Shown here: one piece after another, positions 9,601-17,976 of the stretch
Position numbering within the stretch: the stretch's first letter is position 1
How the letters are laid out: every line of letters begins with the position of its first letter
Origin: PGYR01 sp041675005
GTDB lineage: Bacteria > Bacteroidota > Ignavibacteria > Kapaibacteriales > UBA2268
Length of the DNA stretch: 64,000 nucleotides
NCBI GenBank assembly: GCA_041675005.1
Contig: JBAYUQ010000009.1
Coordinates: 43,337 to 107,336, forward strand
Direction: 5' to 3'
Notes under the pieces: generated by a model
The model's database searches: none
The model's input: the letters and a program-made list of their open reading frames with translations, nothing else
What the model was told of the DNA's origin: nothing
Made by a program: the position numbers and the translations under genes

Positions 9601-9847
9601 ACAAAATGCAAAAGAAGATGGAAGAACATTAAAAGGATCTGATGTAACAACAGCGTGTCAAGATGCTTGTCCAGCTAACGCAATTGAATTTGGAAATGCA
9701 AATGACAAAGATTCAAGAGTGGCTATGATGAGAGAACACAATCTTGGATACCATGTGTTAGATTACTTAAATGTTAAGCCAAATGTAACATATTTAGCAA
9801 AATTACGGAATTCAGATTCATTGGGAGTGAAGAGTGAGCACCATTGA
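6692..9847 (+). CDS. actB: Alternative complex III subunit ActB, molybdopterin-oxidoreductase-like iron-sulphur protein
   Basis: The protein has 1051 residues. After a cytoplasmic-looking N-terminal extension of about 60 residues there is a Tat-variant signal (SRRKFMALMSASSAMVMASC) with a possible lipobox Cys at residue 83. The next roughly 700 residues resemble a molybdopterin oxidoreductase fold, which in ActB is known to lack the cofactor. The C-terminal quarter is a ferredoxin-like domain with four Cys clusters: CIGCNACSIAC (from residue 817), CQHCDNAPCENVC, a CVGTRYCGNNC region, and CTFC with a later CQDAC. It forms the periplasmic electron-transfer arm of ACIII, bound to ActC. Confidence 0.93.
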   Translation: MNNSVDKNKNQIDLPVVKSESKPSHWRSLDEYNNTSTDNQLKVKANEFAEGAENFDIGSKSKVSRRKFMALMSASSAMVMASCTDYRDKGEIVPYSVKPEEVIPGIANYYASTITSDGSGQGILVKAREGRPILIEGNPQHPISKGKLDSNGIARILDMYDPSRLQKPRKTQGSKLVDSDWKVIDKEIIQSLNSASSSGKEIAIFTGKIVSPTYAKLIEDFKVKYPTTKVYSYELFNDNNKQIAWKKSTGGINYPLIDLDKAAVILSIDSDFLGTDGNVNENIRQFTTNRDFENPTSYSRFYQVEGSYTLTGSNSDYRLRLTPENYLDVVASLVNHFASKQGKPTMSGFKSLESLAKENKWKHEAASKLLSDLESNRGKAIVIGGKQLPVDLHVAINYLNDLIGASELYRKSESNFNAVSLSSDDEIATLANNVKSGNVGVLINIDINPSYHLPYHFTADNLKKVKTVVSLSEFENETSNNSNYVLGINHDIESWGDAKIRTGVISTQQPVIAPLYDTRQREAILLNWMNGGENYSEDIYHKYLQSNWETNIYPSLNRTVPFKEFWFATLHDGVTTFNETSIVSTEVNSSSVSGIKPTNKSNYSVILQENYFIRDGRYAGNGFLQESAHPITKITWDNCAMISPATAKELNVEIGDMIEVALNGKAIDLPVLIQPGMAEKVIAVDLGYGRTNSGAIGNGVGFDVTPFMTSKGLSKWIYTGAKVKPTGNKYELIATQEHHALDDEFLITEVRKNAEGEVTGGGETFARARSIIQETTVANYIKNPKILKEHEHEVFSITKDFEYNNMKWAMSIDMNKCIGCNACSIACYVENNIPVVGKEEVGVGREMGWIRIDRYYEGSPEDPIMSNQPMLCQHCDNAPCENVCPVVATTHSKDGLNQMVYNRCVGTRYCGNNCPYKVRRFNFYDFRDNLANGHYKTESTKIMMNPEVTIRARGVMEKCTFCVQRISQARQNAKEDGRTLKGSDVTTACQDACPANAIEFGNANDKDSRVAMMREHNLGYHVLDYLNVKPNVTYLAKLRNSDSLGVKSEHH

Positions 9848-11216
9848 TTATACAAAAAATGAAGTAAATGTCAAAGGGAATAGGTCTCTCAAAGAGATTG
9901 ATGATTTAATCATCGCCCCTTTAGATAGAATACCAAATATGAAGTTTTTCATAGCTATTGGATTTACATCCACTATGCTTTTGATTGGTACAATTGGGAT
10001 TGCATTATCATTTTATTATGGTACTGGTCTATGGGGTAATAATAACCCTGTAGGTTGGGCTCTGCCAATTGTTAATTTCGTATTCTGGGTTGGTATCGGT
10101 CACGCTGGTACTTTGATTTCAGCAATTTTATTCCTTCTGAGACAAAGATGGAGAAATGGTATTGCTCGATTTGCAGAAGCCATGACGATATTTGCCGTTA
10201 TAACGGCCCTGATATTCCCAATTATACATACGGGACGACCTTGGATTGCTGCGGTTTATTTGCTTCCTTATCCAAATCAACATGATATATGGGTAAACTT
10301 TAACTCACCACTACTTTGGGATGTGTTTGCTGTCTCAACATACTTTACGGTATCATTAGTGTTTTGGTATGTTGGTTTGATACCAGATTTTGCTGTACTT
10401 AGAGACAGAGCAACTGGAAAAATTAAGAAAGTAATTTATTCAATATTTAGTTTAGGATGGAGATTCTCAAATAGACATTGGCAACATTATGAAATGACTT
10501 ATTTGATACTTGCTGGTCTTGCAACTCCACTAGTGCTTTCTGTACATACTATTGTATCCTTTGACTTTGCTGTGTCTATCCTTCCTGGTTGGCATACAAC
10601 GATCTTCCCGCCTTATTTTGTAGCGGGTGCGATTTTCTCAGGGTTTGCTATGGTACAGAACTCATTGATAGTTATTAGAAAAGTGTTTGATATGGATGAT
10701 CTGATTCCGATTAAAACTCTTGAGACGATGAACAAGATTATATTACTAACTGGAACTATGGTAGGTTACGCGTACTCTATGGAGTTCTTCATAGCATGGT
10801 ACTCTGGTAGTCAACCTGAATACTTTACATTTGTAAATAGAGCTTTTGGACCTTATGCTTGGGCATATTGGACTATGTTTAGTTGTAACGTATTTATACC
10901 TCAGCTTTTCTGGATTAAGAAAATTAGAACAAGTATTGTACCTATGTTCATAATTGCGATATTCGTTAACGTTGGTATGTGGTTTGAAAGATTTGTGATT
11001 GTTATTACATCACTATCAAGAGACTATTTACCTTCTAGTTGGGCGTACTACAGACCTACAATGACTGACTTTGCAATCTTAATAGGAAGTTTCGGTTTGT
11101 TCTTTACTTGTGTATTATTATTTACAAGATTTTTACCTTCAATAGCTATTGCTGAAATAAAAGCAGTATCAGAAGGGGCACAACCATCTCATCATGAAGG
11201 TGAAGACCATGAGTAA
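9834..11216 (+). CDS. actC: Alternative complex III subunit ActC, NrfD-like quinol-binding membrane protein
   Basis: The protein has 460 residues and many hydrophobic helices, of the NrfD/PsrC type: GHAGTLISAILFLLRQRWR near residues 85-103, PLVLSVHTIVSFDFA, and SYxRPTxTD-like YYRPTMTDFAI near the end. ActC carries the quinol site in ACIII and couples oxidation to ActB. The start is GTG at 9834, 14 bp inside actB, which suggests translational coupling. Its own end overlaps the next gene. Confidence 0.93.
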   Translation: MSTIDYTKNEVNVKGNRSLKEIDDLIIAPLDRIPNMKFFIAIGFTSTMLLIGTIGIALSFYYGTGLWGNNNPVGWALPIVNFVFWVGIGHAGTLISAILFLLRQRWRNGIARFAEAMTIFAVITALIFPIIHTGRPWIAAVYLLPYPNQHDIWVNFNSPLLWDVFAVSTYFTVSLVFWYVGLIPDFAVLRDRATGKIKKVIYSIFSLGWRFSNRHWQHYEMTYLILAGLATPLVLSVHTIVSFDFAVSILPGWHTTIFPPYFVAGAIFSGFAMVQNSLIVIRKVFDMDDLIPIKTLETMNKIILLTGTMVGYAYSMEFFIAWYSGSQPEYFTFVNRAFGPYAWAYWTMFSCNVFIPQLFWIKKIRTSIVPMFIIAIFVNVGMWFERFVIVITSLSRDYLPSSWAYYRPTMTDFAILIGSFGLFFTCVLLFTRFLPSIAIAEIKAVSEGAQPSHHEGEDHE

Positions 11217-12342
11217 ACTATATTCAATAGCAGCGTTATTTAAAACGCCAGACGAGATAATGAGTGCAGCTGCAAAAGTAGCAGATGCCGGATACGAGAA
11301 ATATGATGTTAATACACCATATCCCGTACACGGGCTTGATGGAGCTATGAAATTAAAATCCTCTAAAATGGGTTACTATACAATTGTAATTGGTTTGACT
11401 TGTATGTCACTAATGCTATATTTCATGTATTGGGTGTATAATGTTGATTACCCTCAAGTAATTGGTGGTAAACCATTATTTCCATTACCTGCTTTTGTAC
11501 CGATTATGTTTGAAATAACTGTTTTGACCGGTGCTGTTCTCACTGTAGCAGTCATGTTAATATTTTACTTCAAGTTTCCGAATAATGCTCATCCACTACA
11601 TGATAGTAGTTATATGAAAGCAGTATCGTCAGATAAATTTGGAGTTAATATAGAGGCAGTAGATTCAAAATTTGATTTAGAAGGAGTTAAAGCTTTTTTA
11701 TCTTCTATAGGAGCATATCAAATTGATGAAATCTATTTTGATGAAGAAGAAGTTAATACAAAACACAAAATATTAGATTCAAAATTTGTAATTGGAATGT
11801 TTTTAATTGCTGGATTTACATCTATAAGTGTTTATTTACACATGAATAAAGCTTTATATCTACCACCATTTGATTGGATGTTAGTACAACATAAGGTAAC
11901 TGCTCAAGACCATTCTGATTTCTTTAAAAATGGAATTAGTTCTAGAGAACCAGTAAATGGTTCAGTTGCTAGAGGATTTATGCCTTATTTATATAGTGAT
12001 GATCCTGATGGTGCATCAGAAAATTTGGTTAACCCTTATATAGCTGATGAAGAAAACATAGCTTTAGGAAAAAGAAAATATCTTACTTATTGCAGTCCAT
12101 GTCATGGTGATTTAGCTAAAGGTGATTCTAGACTTCGAGGTCAGTTCCCTAATGGACCTACGCTTCATTCAGACAAATTATTATCGTGGACAGACGGTAG
12201 AATTTATCACGTAATAACTGAAGGACAAAACGTAATGCCTGGTTATAAAAAAACTGTAACAAGAAAAGAGAGATGGGCGATAGTGAACTATGTTAGAACA
12301 TTGCAAAGAGCGTTAGACGCAACAGAGGAGGATATGCAATGA
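11209..12342 (+). CDS. actDE: Fused alternative complex III subunits ActD (DUF3341) and ActE (monohaem cytochrome c)
   Basis: The start chosen is ATG at 11209 (MSKLYSIAALF, 377 residues). AAGGTGA lies just upstream. An in-frame ATG at 11194 would add five residues. The N-terminal half is ActD-like (DUF3341): a soluble start, then two membrane helices (about 55-80 and 97-120). A third helix near 192-212 leads into a cytochrome c domain with CSPCH at about 295-299 and a likely Met ligand in NVMPGY. In many genomes ActD and ActE are separate genes; here one reading frame holds both. It overlaps actC by 8 bp and actF by 4 bp. Confidence 0.88.
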   Translation: MSKLYSIAALFKTPDEIMSAAAKVADAGYEKYDVNTPYPVHGLDGAMKLKSSKMGYYTIVIGLTCMSLMLYFMYWVYNVDYPQVIGGKPLFPLPAFVPIMFEITVLTGAVLTVAVMLIFYFKFPNNAHPLHDSSYMKAVSSDKFGVNIEAVDSKFDLEGVKAFLSSIGAYQIDEIYFDEEEVNTKHKILDSKFVIGMFLIAGFTSISVYLHMNKALYLPPFDWMLVQHKVTAQDHSDFFKNGISSREPVNGSVARGFMPYLYSDDPDGASENLVNPYIADEENIALGKRKYLTYCSPCHGDLAKGDSRLRGQFPNGPTLHSDKLLSWTDGRIYHVITEGQNVMPGYKKTVTRKERWAIVNYVRTLQRALDATEEDMQ

Positions 12343-13541
12343 GTAATCACGAAATACAAATAAACTATACCAAAAAGGATTTACCTAAAGGTTACCTTAA
12401 GTTTGGATTACCTTTGTTGGTAATAGGCATTATTACAGCATTTTTTGCTTACCAATTAGATCCGATGAGAGCATCCTTTAATAATATTATATCGTTACTA
12501 CTAATAGTAAGTGTTGGTATGGGTGCAATATTCTTGGTAGCACTAGAGCATATTGCTGGAGCTGTATGGAGCGTTCCTTTCAGAAGGATAGCTGAGCAAC
12601 AAGGGTTTATCTTTTTGGCTACACCATTGTTGGCTTTGCCTATATTATTTAATATGCATGAGATATTTGAATGGGCTCATTTAGACGTCGTTATGAATGA
12701 TCCAATATTATATCAAAAATCACCATATTTGAATACGGAATTCTTTTATGCACGTTCTATTGGTATTTTTCTAATCATGACTTTCTTCTTATTTGTCTAT
12801 TTAAGAAATTCTATGAGTCAGGATACCACTCAAAGTCAAAAAACAACCAAAATAAATGCGTTAATTTCAGCTCCTTTCATGGCAATTTTTGCTATCAGTA
12901 TTACGATGGTTGCTATAGATTATGCAATGAGTTTGGAACCACATTGGTTCTCAACTATATTTGGTGTTTACTATTTTTCTGGTACTTTTGCTACAGCAAT
13001 GGCTGTTCTAACTTTAATTACATTGAACTTAAAAGAAAATGGTAACCTATTAAAAGAAATTAATAGAAATCATTACTATAGTATGGGTGGATTGATGTTT
13101 GCATTCACAGCATTTTGGATGTACATGGCTTTCTCCCAATATATGCTAATATGGTATGCTAATATCCCTGAAGAAACATTTTGGTTCTTACCAAGAATGA
13201 AAAATGGTTGGGAATATTTGTCAATTGGATTAGTTTTCATTAAATTTATTATTCCGTTTGGCTTATTATTAAATCGAAATTCTAAGATGGATCCAAGTAG
13301 ATTGAAACTAGCTTCATTTTGGATAATTGGTGCACATATTTATGATATGTATTGGTTAGTAATGCCTACTTATAATAGAATGAGTGGAACTGAAGGTCCA
13401 GTTTTTGGTTGGATAGAATTAGGGTTTATTTCTCTATCAGTAGGTATAATATTAGTATTTTATTACTTAGCAGCAAATAAGAAAAATCATATCCCTATTG
13501 GTGATCCTAAGTTGAAAAGAGCTTTAGATTTTCAAATATAA
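12339..13541 (+). CDS. actF: Alternative complex III subunit ActF, polytopic membrane protein
   Basis: The protein has 400 residues with about ten hydrophobic helices and no haem motif, and is recognised as ActF from its position and pattern (SVPFRRIAEQQG, MEPHWFSTIFGVYYF-like LEPHWFSTIFGVYYF, FWMYMAFSQYMLIWYANIPEE). ActF is distantly related to ActC and lacks the ActB contact. It has been proposed to help with proton translocation, which is family knowledge rather than something seen here. It overlaps actDE by 4 bp (ATGA). Confidence 0.9.
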   Translation: MSNHEIQINYTKKDLPKGYLKFGLPLLVIGIITAFFAYQLDPMRASFNNIISLLLIVSVGMGAIFLVALEHIAGAVWSVPFRRIAEQQGFIFLATPLLALPILFNMHEIFEWAHLDVVMNDPILYQKSPYLNTEFFYARSIGIFLIMTFFLFVYLRNSMSQDTTQSQKTTKINALISAPFMAIFAISITMVAIDYAMSLEPHWFSTIFGVYYFSGTFATAMAVLTLITLNLKENGNLLKEINRNHYYSMGGLMFAFTAFWMYMAFSQYMLIWYANIPEETFWFLPRMKNGWEYLSIGLVFIKFIIPFGLLLNRNSKMDPSRLKLASFWIIGAHIYDMYWLVMPTYNRMSGTEGPVFGWIELGFISLSVGIILVFYYLAANKKNHIPIGDPKLKRALDFQI

Positions 13542-13561
13542 TTAAATTTATAGAGTAAGTA

Positions 13562-14485
13562 ATGTCAGATAATAAAAAATATCAAACAGAAGTTGACTTC
13601 AAACAAATATTTTCTACACCATCTAGATGGATGGGGCTAGTTTATTTTGTAGTTCTAGTTGCTATAATAGTAGCAGGTAAGTATTATGTACAGCATCAAG
13701 ATTATATCTCTGATAATGACACAAAGTTTATCAACTCTATAAATGTAGAAAGACACGATAATGTAGTCGAACAAAAAGGTCAACTGCAAGCGGGTATCGA
13801 TGTTGCTGAATTAGGTAATAATCCTACTCCAGAATTGATTGCAAATGGTAAAGAATTATTCCAAGCCAACTGCGTATCTTGCCATGGAGAAAATGGCAAA
13901 GGCGATGGACCAGCTGGTGGTGGTCTTAATCCTCCTCCGAGAAATTTTCATGCGGAAGAAGGTTGGACAAACGGACGTAATTTTGCTGATATGTACAAAA
14001 CATTAGAAGAAGGTATTGTTGCTAATGGTATGAACTCGTACAATCAATTGACTGTAAAAGAAAGATTCGGTATCATACAATACATAAGAACTTTTGCAAG
14101 TTTCCCCGATGTAAGCGAAGATGAATTATCAAATTTGGATTTAACTTACTCTTTAGCAGACGGTAGAACAACTAAAAATCAGATTTCTTTAGAAAAAGCA
14201 ACAAAATTGGTTGCTAAAGATAAGACAACAAACTTTAAAATTGTAAAAACAAATTTCAATCAATCAAGTGATGTTTCAATAGTAACTAATAACACATTAG
14301 ATGTTGACAGAGCATTATACTCTCTTAACGGAACAACGGATTGGAAATCTGATATGAGCAAATTTAAAAAGTTAATATTAAGTGATTTACCACAAAATGG
14401 TTTTAATACTAAAGTGGTAAGCTTAACAGACGAAGAGTGGATACAATTACACTCAAAATTGGTTGGTTTATACTCAGTTAACTAA
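13562..14485 (+). CDS. Membrane-anchored monohaem cytochrome c with haem-less C-terminal extension
   Basis: The protein has 307 residues. One N-terminal membrane helix (about 24-42) is followed by a class I cytochrome c domain with CVSCH at 104-108 (GENGKGDGPAGG follows) and a likely Met ligand in NGMNSYNQL. The last 120 or so residues contain no CxxCH and are polar. It lies between actF and the Sco gene. A role as electron carrier between ACIII and the cox enzyme, or as an ActE-like extra subunit, is inferred from position. It is not a standard named ACIII subunit. Confidence 0.82.
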   Translation: MSDNKKYQTEVDFKQIFSTPSRWMGLVYFVVLVAIIVAGKYYVQHQDYISDNDTKFINSINVERHDNVVEQKGQLQAGIDVAELGNNPTPELIANGKELFQANCVSCHGENGKGDGPAGGGLNPPPRNFHAEEGWTNGRNFADMYKTLEEGIVANGMNSYNQLTVKERFGIIQYIRTFASFPDVSEDELSNLDLTYSLADGRTTKNQISLEKATKLVAKDKTTNFKIVKTNFNQSSDVSIVTNNTLDVDRALYSLNGTTDWKSDMSKFKKLILSDLPQNGFNTKVVSLTDEEWIQLHSKLVGLYSVN

Positions 14486-14494
14486 CGTATTGAA

Positions 14495-15283
14495 ATGTTT
14501 ATTAAAAGATTAGTTCTTTGTTTATTAGTACCTACACTAATGTTTGCACAGAAAGAGGCAAACGAAAAAGTAGGCGTTGAAGAAAAGCTTGGTGAATACA
14601 TTCCTAAGGATGCTATATTCACAAATTCGGATGGGGTAGTGGTAAATCTATTCGATCAATTAGATGGTAAACCGGCAGTTATATCTATGGTTTATTTTAA
14701 TTGTCCCGGAATATGTAGCCCCTTATTAGAAGGGTTTGCAGAAGTAATTGAATCTACAGATTTGATACCAGGTCAAGATTATAACGCTTTTTCTATTAGT
14801 TTTGACCATAATGAAGATTCTAAAATATCTTCAAAATGGAAAAAGAATTATCTAGCTGGATTACAAAGAAAGATTGATCCAAATGGCTGGAAGTTCATGA
14901 CAGGAGATAGTGTTCAAATTAGAAAGTTGACAAAAGCTATTGGCTTTAATTTTTCAAAAGAAGGTGAAAAAGATTATCTTCATAGTGCAATATTAGTAGT
15001 ATTATCACCAGAAGGTAAGATAACAAGATATCACAATGGAACAGAATTTTTACCTTTCAATTTTAAAATGTCAATTATAGAAGCAAGTAAAGGGTTAGCA
15101 CAGCCAACGATAAATAATTTTTTAGAACTGTGCTTTAAATATGATCCGAAAGGAAAATCTTATGTATTGAATTTACTCCCAATAGTTGGGGGTACGATGA
15201 TACTGACGTTACTTATATTTATTGGGTATCTAATGATTTCTTCCAAAAAAGCAAAAAATAAAATGGAGACAGTTGTAAAATGA
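14495..15283 (+). CDS. Sco1/SenC family copper chaperone
   Basis: The protein has 262 residues with a signal peptide (LVLCLLVPTLMFAQ) and a thioredoxin-like fold. The copper site is CPGIC with Cys 70 and 74, plus His 163 in DYLHSAIL. Sco proteins deliver copper to the CuA centre of cytochrome oxidase subunit II. Unusually, a C-terminal membrane helix (LPIVGGTMILTLLIFIGYLM) follows the domain. The gene lies directly before coxA and overlaps its start by 4 bp, which fits an oxidase assembly role. Confidence 0.9.
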   Translation: MFIKRLVLCLLVPTLMFAQKEANEKVGVEEKLGEYIPKDAIFTNSDGVVVNLFDQLDGKPAVISMVYFNCPGICSPLLEGFAEVIESTDLIPGQDYNAFSISFDHNEDSKISSKWKKNYLAGLQRKIDPNGWKFMTGDSVQIRKLTKAIGFNFSKEGEKDYLHSAILVVLSPEGKITRYHNGTEFLPFNFKMSIIEASKGLAQPTINNFLELCFKYDPKGKSYVLNLLPIVGGTMILTLLIFIGYLMISSKKAKNKMETVVK

Positions 15284-16962
15284 GCATGAATACTACAACT
15301 AATAAAAATTATACGAATTTCTTTCAAATTAAGACTAAACATAAAGGTTTGCTAGCTTGGTTATTGACAACGGACCATAAGCGAATCGGTATCATGTATT
15401 TAGTTTCAATTCTTTCCTTTTTCTTATTAGGCTTAACGGCTGCCTTTATGATGAGATTAGAGATGTTAACTCCTGGGCAAACAATATCATTTATTGATGC
15501 ACAGACATACAACTCATTCTTTACCTTGCATGGTATGATAATGGTATTCTTATTTATCATTCCAGGTATTCCAGCTGTATTTGGTAATTTCTTTTTACCT
15601 CTACAGATTGGAGCAGATGATGTTGCATTTCCAAGAATTAATCTCTTGTCATATTATTTATACTTAGCTGGTGCTTTTTTAGCACTATATGCAATAATAT
15701 TTCAAACACATATTGACACTGGATGGACATTTTATGTCCCTTATAGTTTGAGGACCGGAACCGATGTTACTTTACCATTAATAGCTGCTTTTATACTTGG
15801 ATTTTCATCGATTGTAACTGGATTGAATTTCATAACAACAATACATAGAATGCGAATAAAAGGAATGACAATGTTCCAAATGCCATTGTTTTCATGGTCA
15901 CTTTATTCTACTGCTTGGATTCAAGTATTAGCAACTCCTATTATTGGTATTACAATTGTACTTGTATTATTGGAAAGAACTTATAAATTTGGAATATTTG
16001 ATCCTACTATGGGTGGGGATCCGGTTTTATATCAGCATTTATTTTGGATATATTCACACCCTGCAGTTTATATAATGGCTATTCCTGCTTTTGGAGTAAT
16101 CTCTGATGTAGTAGCTACATTCTCTAGAAAGTCAATCTTTGGTTACAAAGTTATGGCATACTCAACTATGTCAATTGCTTTTATAGGATATTTAGTTTGG
16201 GCTCACCACATGTTTACAAGTGGTATGAGTGATACTGCTAGAACTGTATTCTCGTTTTTAACATTCTTTGTTGCTATACCTACTGGTGTAAAAGTATTTA
16301 ATTGGGTTGCAACATTATGGAGAGGAACTATTGTAATGTCTTCACCAATGTTAATGGCACTAAGTGCAATCTTCTTATTCTCAATAGGTGGTTTGACTGG
16401 ATTACATTTAGGCTCAATTTCAACTGATGTTCACTTACACGATACTTACTTTGTTATAGCTCACTTTCACTATGTGATCATTGGAGGTATTCTCTCAATG
16501 TTTATAGCTGCTATGCATTTTTGGTTCCCTAAAATGTTTGGAAGAATGCACAATGAAAAAGTGGCTAAAGTTGGTGTAGTTATGTATTTCATAGGAGCTA
16601 ATGTACTGTATTTCCCAATGTTTATTATGGGATATATGGGAATGCCTAGAAGATATTTTGATTATTTACCTGAATTTCAAATTTATCATGTAGTATCAAC
16701 AGTTGGTTCTTGGATATTAATAACTGCTATCTTACTTATGTTTACTAATTTATTAATTGCAATATTTAAAGGTAAACCAGCCGGTTCAAATCCGTGGGGT
16801 GCTAAGACTTTAGAATGGACTATGCCATCACCACCACCACTATTGAACTTTATAGATACACCTGTACCAAGTAAAGATCCGTATGATTACAGTGATCATG
16901 ATGAAAGAATATTCAGAGACTTAAAGAATAAAGAAAACATTATTAATCAGGAGAATAGCTAA
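15280..16962 (+). CDS. coxA: Cytochrome c oxidase subunit I (A2-type haem-copper oxidase)
   Basis: The protein has 560 residues and about twelve helices. The low-spin haem His is at residue 84 (FTLHGM). The CuB/cross-linked site is YSHPAVY (residues 258-264), the CuB His pair is in WAHHMFTSG, and the haem ligands are in HDTYFVIAHFHYV. The D-channel entrance appears as GNFFLPLQIGADDVAFPRIN. The YSHPxV motif, in place of xGHPEV with its channel Glu, marks the A2 subfamily of haem-copper oxidases. This is the site of O2 reduction and proton pumping. It overlaps the Sco gene by 4 bp. Confidence 0.96.
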   Translation: MSMNTTTNKNYTNFFQIKTKHKGLLAWLLTTDHKRIGIMYLVSILSFFLLGLTAAFMMRLEMLTPGQTISFIDAQTYNSFFTLHGMIMVFLFIIPGIPAVFGNFFLPLQIGADDVAFPRINLLSYYLYLAGAFLALYAIIFQTHIDTGWTFYVPYSLRTGTDVTLPLIAAFILGFSSIVTGLNFITTIHRMRIKGMTMFQMPLFSWSLYSTAWIQVLATPIIGITIVLVLLERTYKFGIFDPTMGGDPVLYQHLFWIYSHPAVYIMAIPAFGVISDVVATFSRKSIFGYKVMAYSTMSIAFIGYLVWAHHMFTSGMSDTARTVFSFLTFFVAIPTGVKVFNWVATLWRGTIVMSSPMLMALSAIFLFSIGGLTGLHLGSISTDVHLHDTYFVIAHFHYVIIGGILSMFIAAMHFWFPKMFGRMHNEKVAKVGVVMYFIGANVLYFPMFIMGYMGMPRRYFDYLPEFQIYHVVSTVGSWILITAILLMFTNLLIAIFKGKPAGSNPWGAKTLEWTMPSPPPLLNFIDTPVPSKDPYDYSDHDERIFRDLKNKENIINQENS

Positions 16963-16963
16963 A

Positions 16964-17644
16964 TTGAGTACTACATCTGTTGATGCTCACGGGCATTCAA
17001 ATAATCATGCCGGACACGGTTATGGTGACAACAATCAATTATACGTCCATTTCCATAGAGATGATTACGGTTCCAAATTTGGAATGTGGTTATTCCTCTT
17101 TACAGAAGTGCTACTATTTGGTGGGTTATTTATCTTGTATTATGGATATAGAATTGCTTATCCTCATGACTATCATAATGCGGCAATGGAGCTTAATATT
17201 GTTATGGGAGCTGTTAATACACTTGTATTATTGACAAGTTCATTAACTATGGTACTCTCTATTGTTGCTCTTCGTAGAGAAAGTATTAAAACATCATTGT
17301 TTTATTTAGTCATTACTTTTGGTTTTGGAGCTACTTTCTGTGTGAATAAATACTTTGAATGGTCTGCAAAGATACACCATGGTATTTTTCCAGGTTCTAT
17401 GGAGCTAAAAGAAACAAGACCAGCTGGTGAAGTTGTATTCTTTGGATTATATTATTTGATGACAGGTTTACATACTTTCCACGTTATAGTTGGTATGGTA
17501 ATTATGGTGTTTTGTTTTATATTTATAAAAACTGGAACAATTAATCCAAAAAAATATATAGTTTTGGAAAACGCGGGATTATATTGGCACTTAGTCGATT
17601 TGATTTGGATTTTCTTATTTCCATTGTTCTATCTATTACATTAA
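16964..17644 (+). CDS. coxC: Cytochrome c oxidase subunit III
   Basis: The protein has 226 residues: a His-rich N terminus (AHGHSNNHAGHG) and then five or more helices, including GMWLFLFTEVLLFGGLF and the C-terminal YWHLVDLIWIFLFPLFYLL typical of subunit III. It starts with TTG at 16964, one base after the coxA stop, with AGGAGA upstream. Subunit III stabilises the oxidase and proton uptake. The order I, III, IV, II is unusual compared with the common II, I, III order. Confidence 0.92.
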   Translation: MSTTSVDAHGHSNNHAGHGYGDNNQLYVHFHRDDYGSKFGMWLFLFTEVLLFGGLFILYYGYRIAYPHDYHNAAMELNIVMGAVNTLVLLTSSLTMVLSIVALRRESIKTSLFYLVITFGFGATFCVNKYFEWSAKIHHGIFPGSMELKETRPAGEVVFFGLYYLMTGLHTFHVIVGMVIMVFCFIFIKTGTINPKKYIVLENAGLYWHLVDLIWIFLFPLFYLLH

Positions 17645-17655
17645 AAGGTTAAAAA

Positions 17656-17973
17656 ATGAGCGGACATAACGAAAATACAAGCGTTGATAAACATGAACAC
17701 GTTCCAAGTTACGGGAAAAACGTAATGATATGGCTTGCTCTAGTAGCACTTACTGCTTTGACAGTCACTGTAGCAAGTGTTAATTTAGGGAATTATACGT
17801 TTTTTGTTGCAATGCTTATAGCATCAATTAAGGCGATGCTTGTAATTAATATATTTATGCATATAAAATATGACGATATACTTATGAAAAGTATATTAAT
17901 AGCCTGCGGGTTAGTTTTTGCCGTCATAATTATAATGTATTCATTTGATTTATTCAATACATATACTGGATAG
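17656..17973 (+). CDS. coxD: Cytochrome c oxidase subunit IV (prokaryotic, COX4_pro type)
   Basis: The protein has 105 residues with a His-rich soluble N terminus and three membrane helices. The pattern ASIKAMLVINIFMHIKYDD is typical of the small prokaryotic subunit IV family. It lies 11 bp after subunit III and 3 bp before subunit II. It is a structural subunit with no cofactor. Confidence 0.85.
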   Translation: MSGHNENTSVDKHEHVPSYGKNVMIWLALVALTALTVTVASVNLGNYTFFVAMLIASIKAMLVINIFMHIKYDDILMKSILIACGLVFAVIIIMYSFDLFNTYTG

Positions 17974-17976
17974 AAA

